A stretch of 18,703 nt of DNA from Phycisphaerae bacterium. GTDB lineage: Bacteria > Planctomycetota > Phycisphaerae > UBA1845 > Fen-1342. How positions within the stretch are numbered: the stretch's first letter is position 1; each line of letters begins with the position of its first letter. The DNA lies in contig JAGVEP010000511.1 of the NCBI GenBank assembly GCA_020058145.1, positions 1 through 18,703 on the forward strand. Reading direction: 5' to 3'. Both the position numbers and the translations under genes were made by a program. Of the stretch, positions 14,131 through 18,703 are shown piece after piece. The notes beneath the pieces are model-generated. The model worked only from the letters and a program-made list of their open reading frames with translations, searched no databases and was not told the origin of the DNA.

Positions 14131-14676
14131 GTGCTGCCAAGCGAACGCAAAGTTCTGGTGATCGGCTACGGCAACCCCGGCCGGCAGGATGATGGCCTGG
14201 GCCCGGCCCTCGCGGCTGCGCTCGAAGCCGAGGCACCGCCGCACGTTACGGTCGAAGCCGACTACCAGCTCACGGTCGAAGATGCCGCGGCGGTCGCCGC
14301 GCACGATGCGGTGGTTTTCGTCGATGCCGCGGTCAGCGGCCCGGAGCCGTTTGCCTTCCACACCGTGACGCCGGGCGAGCCGCTCAGCTTCAGCACGCAT
14401 AGCGTGTCGCCGGCCGGCGTGATGGCGCTGGCGCGCGAGTGCTTCCAAGCCGGGACCGCGGGCTACGTGTTGGCCATTCGCGGCTACGAGTTCAATGAGT
14501 TTGGTGAGGGGCTGTCGCCGCGGGCGCAAGCGAACCTGGCCGCGGCCCTGGAGTTTCTGCGGACGATTCTGCGCGAGCGTGTTTTCCCTGAAGACGTACC
14601 CCATCTGACCAGCGGCCTGGCCTGTTCCGCACACGCCGTGCCCGGAGCCACCACTGCGAAAGGGGCTTTCGAATGA
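14131..14676 (+). CDS. hoxW: HoxW-type hydrogenase maturation protease
   Basis: The product, 181 residues from this start, is a HybD/HycI-family endopeptidase (M52) that senses nickel in the large subunit and cuts off the HoxH C-terminal tail. It opens with VLVIGYGNPGRQDDGLGPAL, where an Asp stands at the metal-binding Glu position of HybD. Next come VVFVDAAVSG (second acidic ligand) and STHSVSPAGVMAL (His ligand). The start is uncertain. GTG at 14131 has GGGA 8 nt upstream and begins just before the first beta-strand. GTG at 14095, overlapping the hoxH stop, would add 12 residues. Its stop overlaps the response-regulator ATG. The C-terminal end is Ala/Gly-rich and probably disordered. Confidence 0.82.
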   Translation: MLPSERKVLVIGYGNPGRQDDGLGPALAAALEAEAPPHVTVEADYQLTVEDAAAVAAHDAVVFVDAAVSGPEPFAFHTVTPGEPLSFSTHSVSPAGVMALARECFQAGTAGYVLAIRGYEFNEFGEGLSPRAQANLAAALEFLRTILRERVFPEDVPHLTSGLACSAHAVPGATTAKGAFE

Positions 14677-15047
14677 AAGACGGCAAATACGTAATTCTCT
14701 GTGTCGACGACGATCAGGACCTGCTGGACGCCATGCGGCTGGTCCTGGAGAAGCACGGCTACGTGGTGGCGGAAGCCCGGACCGCGGAGGCCGGTCTCAA
14801 GAAGTACAAGGACTCCACCCCCGACCTGATCATCGTCGACTTGATGATGGAAGAGGTCGACGCCGGCACCGGACTGGTGCGCAGCCTGAAGGCTGAAGGC
14901 AACACCCGGCCGGTATACATGCTGAGTTCCGTCGGCGACAACCTGAATGTCAATATCGACTACTCGGAGCTCGGCCTCACCGGCGTATTTCAGAAGCCGA
15001 TCGACAGCCAGCAGCTTCTGGCGGTGCTCACGTCGAAATTGAAATAG
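14673..15047 (+). CDS. Single-domain response regulator coupled to the hydrogenase operon
   Basis: The 124-residue CheY-like receiver has no output domain. The acidic pocket is Asp12/Asp13, the phosphoacceptor is Asp56 (LIIVDLMMEEVDAG), the switch Ser is Ser85 (YMLSSVGD) and the conserved Lys is Lys108 (FQKPID). The loop after Asp56 reads MMEEVDAG instead of the usual MMP. The ATG at 14673 overlaps the protease TGA, with AAAGGGG upstream, so it is translated with the hydrogenase genes. It is the last gene of the operon and converges on the peptidase gene. It must act by protein contact or phosphotransfer. The upstream hybrid kinase is a possible donor, which is inference. Confidence 0.93.
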   Translation: MKDGKYVILCVDDDQDLLDAMRLVLEKHGYVVAEARTAEAGLKKYKDSTPDLIIVDLMMEEVDAGTGLVRSLKAEGNTRPVYMLSSVGDNLNVNIDYSELGLTGVFQKPIDSQQLLAVLTSKLK

Positions 15048-15082
15048 CCTGCGCTTCTTTTCTGGCCACGCCGCTCGGAGGT

Positions 15083-16771
15083 TCAGCGCGCCAACTCGGC
15101 GGCGAAGTACTTCGGCAGCAGCGCTTCGCCCGTGGCGCGCCTCGTCAGCTCATTCCATGAATAGAGGCTGCCGGGGGCAAAGATGCGCTGCCGCAGGTAC
15201 GTGCCAGCCTCGGGTTTGCCGAAGAAGCTCGTCGTCGCCGCACCCGCGTCCTTGAGCACCTCGCGTGCCACGTACGCCCGCACCTGGGCGGCGAAAAGCT
15301 CACCGAGCAGATAGCTGTGGTAATACGCCGGCGTGGTCAGGATGTGGACTTTGGCGGCGTAATCCGGCCGGTCGGTGCGGTCCGGGGGATTCAGCAGTTG
15401 GTAACGCTGTTTGAGATCCCACCAGAGGCGCGCGAGGTCCTGGGACGGGTCCGCGTACATCGTTCGCTCGAACCGCACCATCACCTGCGCCCAACGGCTG
15501 AACATGAGCCGCCCCGTCCGCAGCGACACGCGCCCGGCGCGGCCGATGCGGGCCGCCTCCGCAGCATCGAGGCCGCGCACCTCGCGCAGCCACTCCTCAT
15601 TCTTGGTGCAGGCACCGAACATTTCAGCGACGCCTTCGGTCGTGATGCCGGAGGACGCCGTACGGAGCAGGAAAGGCACGTTCGGATCGATGCCCAGGTC
15701 ATAGACCGCGTGCCCGAGCTCGTGCAGCAGCGTGTCGGCCCAGTACACGTTGGGTTTGAGGTTGGTCAGGATGCGGACGTCGCCCGCCCGGTTCATGTCG
15801 TGACAAAAGGCGTGCGGACACTTGCCGGGTTTCTCGTGCAGGTCGCTGCGGGCGAGGATGTCCTCAACCGGTAGGCCGATGCTCGTGTAGTACTTGCGGG
15901 CGAGCGCGAGCAGGTCGGCATCCTCGAACACCGCATCCAAATTCACCTCCGGATTCTCGGGGACCTCCTGGAAAAACAGGTCGCCGAAGTGCCAGGGGCG
16001 CAGCTCGCCAGCCGGCACGTGGAACCGCGCGGCCCGTGCCGCGTCGATCGAGGTCTTCACTTCCGCAAAGGGCGCCCGCGTAAGCTCGTCTAACTCATCG
16101 AAGAGCTTCATCAGTTCCGTTTCGTCGACTTCCTGGAGGACGAGCCGCATGGAGTAGTAGTTGGAGAAACCCAGCTCGTGGGCCGTGCGATTCCGCAACT
16201 CGATCAGCTCGCGGAGCTTGCTCTCGGCCACCCGTCCCACACCCATGTAGGCTTTCCACGCCGCTTCGGCCTCCGCAGAACTGGTCGTGTTCGCCAGAAT
16301 GTCGCGGACCTCGTTCTCGCTGAGCGACTTCTCGCCGACCCGACTGCGGTACGTGTTGAAAATCTGCTCGACGTCGTTTTCGAGCTCGACGATCCGCTTC
16401 TGCGACGCCGGGTCCGCCTGCCCGGGCAGAAACGTGCGGTACATCACGTCCAGCTCCCGGCGGAGCACGGGGTCCGCGATCTGTCCCTTGTCCTTGAGTT
16501 CTTTCAGCCGGGCGAACGTCTCGTGGTCGCTGTGCAGATCCACCAAGGCCCGGTCGGCCGCCTTTTTGCGGGCGTACGCGGCATCGGCGCCGGTGAGGTT
16601 CGCCTCCCACCACGCCGCCGCGGCTTCGAGCCAGAGCGGCTTGTACTTGGCGAGATAGGCGTCGCGGAGGGCGGCCCCGGTGCGGTCCGCGTCCGACGCA
16701 GTCGGCTGTGCGAGCGCGCTGGGCATCATAATGAACAGTGCGATCAATCCGACGACGGTGTTGATTCTCAT
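15083..16771 (-). CDS. Exported M2-family (ACE-like) zinc metallopeptidase
   Basis: The 562-residue product is a gluzincin peptidase of the angiotensin-converting-enzyme family, expected to release dipeptides from peptide C-termini outside the cytoplasm. Residues 1-22 form a signal peptide (RINTVVGLIALFIM, then SALAQ). The mature part is mostly helical. The zinc motif is HELGH at 350-354 with third ligand Glu379 (TTEGVAE), the spacing of M2 enzymes. TPAYYHSYLLGELFAAQV near the C-terminus is also typical. The start at 16771 was chosen for the signal peptide and GGAGA (complement of 16778-16782) 6 nt upstream. A longer frame to 16894 would read through intergenic repeats. It is unrelated to the hydrogenase operon, and both converge with only 35 bp between them. 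Confidence 0.9.
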   Translation of the reverse strand: MRINTVVGLIALFIMMPSALAQPTASDADRTGAALRDAYLAKYKPLWLEAAAAWWEANLTGADAAYARKKAADRALVDLHSDHETFARLKELKDKGQIADPVLRRELDVMYRTFLPGQADPASQKRIVELENDVEQIFNTYRSRVGEKSLSENEVRDILANTTSSAEAEAAWKAYMGVGRVAESKLRELIELRNRTAHELGFSNYYSMRLVLQEVDETELMKLFDELDELTRAPFAEVKTSIDAARAARFHVPAGELRPWHFGDLFFQEVPENPEVNLDAVFEDADLLALARKYYTSIGLPVEDILARSDLHEKPGKCPHAFCHDMNRAGDVRILTNLKPNVYWADTLLHELGHAVYDLGIDPNVPFLLRTASSGITTEGVAEMFGACTKNEEWLREVRGLDAAEAARIGRAGRVSLRTGRLMFSRWAQVMVRFERTMYADPSQDLARLWWDLKQRYQLLNPPDRTDRPDYAAKVHILTTPAYYHSYLLGELFAAQVRAYVAREVLKDAGAATTSFFGKPEAGTYLRQRIFAPGSLYSWNELTRRATGEALLPKYFAAELAR

Positions 16772-16801
16772 GCTCAGTCTCCGGTCAAGTTCAGGGGCGC
16801 G

Positions 16802-16865
16802 ACTTCGATTGTAGCGGGAGCCCCGGCCGGGGCGCAACTTCGATTGTAGCGGGAGCCCCGGCCGG
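16802..16865. repeat. 35-bp tandem direct repeat upstream of the peptidase
   Basis: A 29-bp identical unit (ACTTCGATTGTAGCGGGAGC and nine more bases ending CCGGCCGG) occurs at 16802-16830 and 16837-16865, a period of 35 bp. Each copy contains GTAGCGGGAGCCCCGGCCG, including the palindrome CCCCGGCCGGGG in the first. The array sits about 30 bp upstream of the peptidase start, in its probable promoter or leader. Confidence 0.8.
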
Positions 16866-16887
16866 AGCCTCTCGCCCTCCCGGTGTG

Positions 16888-16908
16888 CCGTCAAAACACG
16901 GTTGACGG
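16888..16908. repeat. Perfect 7-bp inverted repeat at the edge of the IS remnant
   Basis: CCGTCAA (16888-16894) pairs with TTGACGG (16902-16908) around a 7-nt loop. It lies between the peptidase leader and the point where transposase similarity starts. It could be an operator or a scar of the deletion that removed the rest of the insertion sequence. Confidence 0.45.
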
Positions 16909-17265
16909 AGCACTAGGCCAGCTTGTGACCCACGCCAAGAGCAACGCGATCACCGCTACTTCATCAGCAGCGTCGAGCAACTCGACGCGGCCCGGATGCT
17001 GCAGCGGGTGCGTGGGCACTGGAGCATCGAAAACCGGTTGCACGGGTGCCTGGATGTGACGTTCGGCGAGGACCAACGCCGCATCCGCCGCGGCCATGCG
17101 GCCGAGAACTTTTCCCGGCTCGCCCGGCTCGCCCTCAATCTGCTCAAGACCGCACCCGCTCCGTTCGCCCACGCGCGCAGCGTCCGCGCCCGCCGGTTGC
17201 TGGCCGCCTGGGACCATGACTACCTGCTCAGCCTCCTGACTCACGAATCCAAGGCCGGAACCTGA
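16906..17265 (+). pseudogene. C-terminal remnant of an ISAs1-family transposase
   Basis: About 120 codons remain open, from after an in-frame TGA at 16903 to the TGA at 17263. The sequence reads DHRYFISSVEQLDAARML, then RGHWSIENRLHG, DVTFGEDQRRIRRGHAAENF and LARLALNLLK. These are the closing motifs of ISAs1/IS1548-type DDE transposases, including the catalytic-region HWxIEN. The family is normally about 350-400 residues, so roughly the first two-thirds are gone, with no start codon or ribosome-binding site in place. The first few codons before DHRYF may not belong to the IS. It must be inactive. Confidence 0.85.
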
Positions 17266-17281
17266 GCATGCGATGGCCCTG
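16906..17281 (+). mobile_element. Truncated ISAs1-family insertion sequence with right end
   Basis: The transposase remnant is followed by GCATGCGATGGCCCTG (17266-17281). This is the complement of the CAGGGCCATCGC-type terminus I associate with the ISAs1 family, so the right end appears intact. No matching left terminus is seen upstream, and the element is cut off somewhere near 16906-16940. It separates the peptidase and alanine dehydrogenase genes. Confidence 0.65.
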
Positions 17282-17310
17282 CCACGCGGCGGCCGACGCC
17301 CCGGCGTGGC
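17281..17310. repeat. Hairpin just outside the IS right end
   Basis: GCCACGC (17281-17287) pairs with GCGTGGC (17304-17310), with GGCG/CGCC able to pair further inside. It begins at the last base of the IS terminus, about 100 bp upstream of alanine dehydrogenase. It could stop read-through from the IS, though no T-run follows. Confidence 0.4.
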
Positions 17311-17413
17311 TTGCAAAGCTCAGCGGGCATCCTTACCCTGATAGTTCTATGGCCTGGGTCCATGATGACGTGGAGTTCATCGACCATTGCCCGCCCCTGC
17401 AGGAGTGTCCCGC

Positions 17414-18523
17414 ATGATTATCGGTGTCCCAAAAGAAGTGAAATCTGACGAGTACCGCGTGGCCGTCACCCCCGCCGGCGTGGAGCAGCTCAAACGTGCG
17501 GGGCATCGGATCCTGATCGAACGGGGTGCCGGGATTGGCTCAGGGCTCGCGGATGCCGATTATGAGGCTTACGGGGCCGAACTGGTGTCCGCCGCGCGCG
17601 AGGTCTGGGAGCGCAGCGAGCTGATCTGCAAGGTCAAGGAGCCGCTGGCGCACGAAATCGCCCTGATTCGCCCGCAGCAGTTGCTCTTTACGTATTTCCA
17701 CTTTGCCGCCGCCCGCGAGTTGACTGAGGGCATCCGGGATTCCGGGGCCGTCGCCATCGCCTACGAGACGATCGAGGACGCGCAGGGCCGTTTGCCGCTG
17801 CTGGCCCCGATGAGCGAAGTCGCCGGCAAAATGAGTATCCAGGAGGGCGCCAAGTACCTCGAAAGACCGATGATGGGCCGCGGCATCCTGCTCGGCGGCA
17901 TTCCGGGCGTGGAACCGGCCAATGTGTTGGTGCTCGGCGGGGGGATTGTGGGAACCGCCGCGGCCAAAGTCGCGGCCGGCCTCGGCGCTCACGTCACGAT
18001 CATGGACATCGATCTGTACCGGCTGCGCTATCTGAGCGACGTGATGCCGGCGAACGTGGACACGGTGTACAGCAGTGCGGAAGCCATCCGGAGCCACCTG
18101 CGCACCGCCGACCTCGTGATCGGTGCGGTGCTGATTCCCGGCGCGCGGTGTCCGATGCTCGTTCGCCGTGAGAACCTCGCGCTCATGCAGCCCGGCGCGG
18201 TGATCGTCGACGTGGGCGTGGATCAGGGTGGGTGCTGCGAGACCACGCGCCCGACCACCCACAGCGACCCGACGTACATCGTCGACGGCGTGGTACATTA
18301 TGGTGTGGCGAACATGCCCGGCGCCGTTGGCCGTACCAGTACCTTCGGCCTGACCAACGCCACCATCGCGTATCTCCTGAAACTGGCCAACCTGGGCTAT
18401 CAGAAGGCCTGTGCGGCGGACCGCGGTCTGGCCGCCGGTGTGAACATCGCCTTTGGGAAGATCACCAACAAGCCCGTGGCGGAGGCGTTCGGCTGGCCGT
18501 TTGAGCCGTACTCGGCAAAGTAG
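17414..18523 (+). CDS. ald: Alanine dehydrogenase
   Basis: The 369-residue NAD-dependent L-alanine dehydrogenase interconverts L-alanine with pyruvate and ammonium in the cytoplasm. The N-terminus MIIGVPKEVKSDEYRVAVTP is the family signature. The catalytic residues expected at Lys75 (KVKEP) and His96 (FTYFHFA) are in place, at the same numbers as in the Mycobacterium enzyme. The Rossmann loop is GGGIVG at 175-180, followed by Asp in VTIMDID for NAD. VIVDVGVDQGG and HYGVANMPGAV are also conserved. The ATG at 17414 has AGGAG 8 nt upstream, and an upstream in-frame ATG adds nine unconserved residues. It is a stand-alone gene here. A link to hydrogenase through NADH is possible but speculative. 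Confidence 0.95.
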   Translation: MIIGVPKEVKSDEYRVAVTPAGVEQLKRAGHRILIERGAGIGSGLADADYEAYGAELVSAAREVWERSELICKVKEPLAHEIALIRPQQLLFTYFHFAAARELTEGIRDSGAVAIAYETIEDAQGRLPLLAPMSEVAGKMSIQEGAKYLERPMMGRGILLGGIPGVEPANVLVLGGGIVGTAAAKVAAGLGAHVTIMDIDLYRLRYLSDVMPANVDTVYSSAEAIRSHLRTADLVIGAVLIPGARCPMLVRRENLALMQPGAVIVDVGVDQGGCCETTRPTTHSDPTYIVDGVVHYGVANMPGAVGRTSTFGLTNATIAYLLKLANLGYQKACAADRGLAAGVNIAFGKITNKPVAEAFGWPFEPYSAK

Positions 18524-18531
18524 GGGCGTCT

Positions 18532-18687
18532 GTGACCTGGCCTCGCGGCGGCTGGCGCGCCGTGTTGTGTGTGTCGATATTTGTGGGCGGCACCTCGGTG
18601 CCGGGGCGCGAGCCGGGCCGTCGGACTCGGAGGTCCGACGCTACACGGCCGGTTCAGAGCCCGGCCGCTACACGGCCGGACAGGTAG
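18532..18687 (+). CDS. Possible short or truncated secreted peptide gene
   Basis: A GTG at 18532 with AGGGG 5 nt upstream opens a 51-codon frame. It begins VTWPRGGWRAVLCVSIFVGG, which looks like a signal peptide. After about residue 25 the frame runs into the repeat region and becomes Arg/Pro-rich with no protein character. It may be a real gene start interrupted by repeat DNA, or chance. It starts 8 bp after the alanine dehydrogenase stop. Confidence 0.2.
   Translation: MTWPRGGWRAVLCVSIFVGGTSVPGREPGRRTRRSDATRPVQSPAATRPDR
18619..18679. repeat. REP-like repeats at the window end
   Basis: CGTCGGAC (18619-18626) pairs with GTCCGACG (18633-18640) around a 6-nt loop. GCTACACGGCCGG occurs directly repeated at 18640-18652 and 18667-18679. 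The read-out GTAGCG...CGGCCG style recalls the 35-bp repeats at 16802-16865, suggesting a dispersed intergenic repeat family in this genome. Confidence 0.65.
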
Positions 18688-18703
18688 GTAGCGTCAGATC
18701 GGA

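Noticed and set aside
12447..14150. Long - strand open frame opposite hoxH
   Set aside because: It is antisense to a gene with intact NiFe ligands and shows no protein family character, so it is a GC-driven shadow.
16772..16894. N-terminal extension of the M2 peptidase
   Set aside because: The frame reads through the 35-bp tandem repeats and would hide the signal peptide starting at 16771.
17311..17339. Sigma-70 promoter for alanine dehydrogenase (TTGCAA with TACCCT)
   Set aside because: The -10 matches only three of six positions, and the call could not be separated from chance.

Overview
This is a GC-rich bacterial window dominated by a compact operon, all on the + strand, for a soluble NAD(P)-linked bidirectional [NiFe] hydrogenase (group 3d, Hox type). 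The operon also carries most of the genes needed to build the enzyme. The host is probably a member of the Planctomycetota, perhaps Phycisphaerae-like. The grounds are a Thr-Thr-Gln-Pro-rich linker after a signal peptide, intergenic repeats rich in GTAGCG and CGGCCG words, a large CHASE4/PAS hybrid kinase, and an exported M2 peptidase. This placement is inference; the window contains no rRNA or other phylogenetic marker.

Layout. At 1-84 (-) is the signal-peptide end of an exported protein that runs off the window. At 507-1622 (+) is an exported protein with two peptidyl-prolyl isomerase domains of unrelated folds, cyclophilin then FKBP. It converges on a flavin reductase-like gene at 1692-2210 (-). 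At 2635-5388 (+) is a membrane hybrid histidine kinase with a cysteine-rich insert beside its phosphorylated His and a second cysteine cluster beside the conserved Lys of its receiver domain. Next comes a 185-bp promoter region with a perfect TATAAT and a good sigma-54 type -24/-12 match. The hydrogenase block follows: hypC, hypD, hypE, hypA, hypB, hoxF (with a fused NuoE/HoxE-like N-terminus), hoxU, hoxY, hoxH, a hoxW-type protease, and a single-domain response regulator whose start overlaps the protease stop. Convergent to this is an ACE-like M2 metallopeptidase (15083-16771, -). Then come an ISAs1-family transposase remnant with its right end, alanine dehydrogenase (17414-18523, +), and a terminal stretch of dispersed repeats.

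How the genes work together. HypA and HypB deliver nickel. HypC, HypD and HypE assemble and insert the Fe(CN)2CO unit into HoxH. The HoxW-like protease then trims the 26-residue HoxH tail. HoxY carries electrons from the NiFe site, and HoxU and HoxF pass them to FMN and NAD(P)+. HypF, the carbamoyl donor to HypE, is not in the window. The kinase upstream and the response regulator at the operon end suggest that H2 metabolism is tied to phosphorelay signalling, which is inference.

The least ordinary features are non-coding or sub-domain. A 142-bp palindromic MITE-like element touches the hypE stop codon inside the operon. An inverted pair of 7-nt-period AT-rich arrays lies between hoxU and hoxY. 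One cysteine expected as a ligand of the N-terminal 2Fe-2S site of HoxF is Asp. The kinase carries two four-cysteine clusters.
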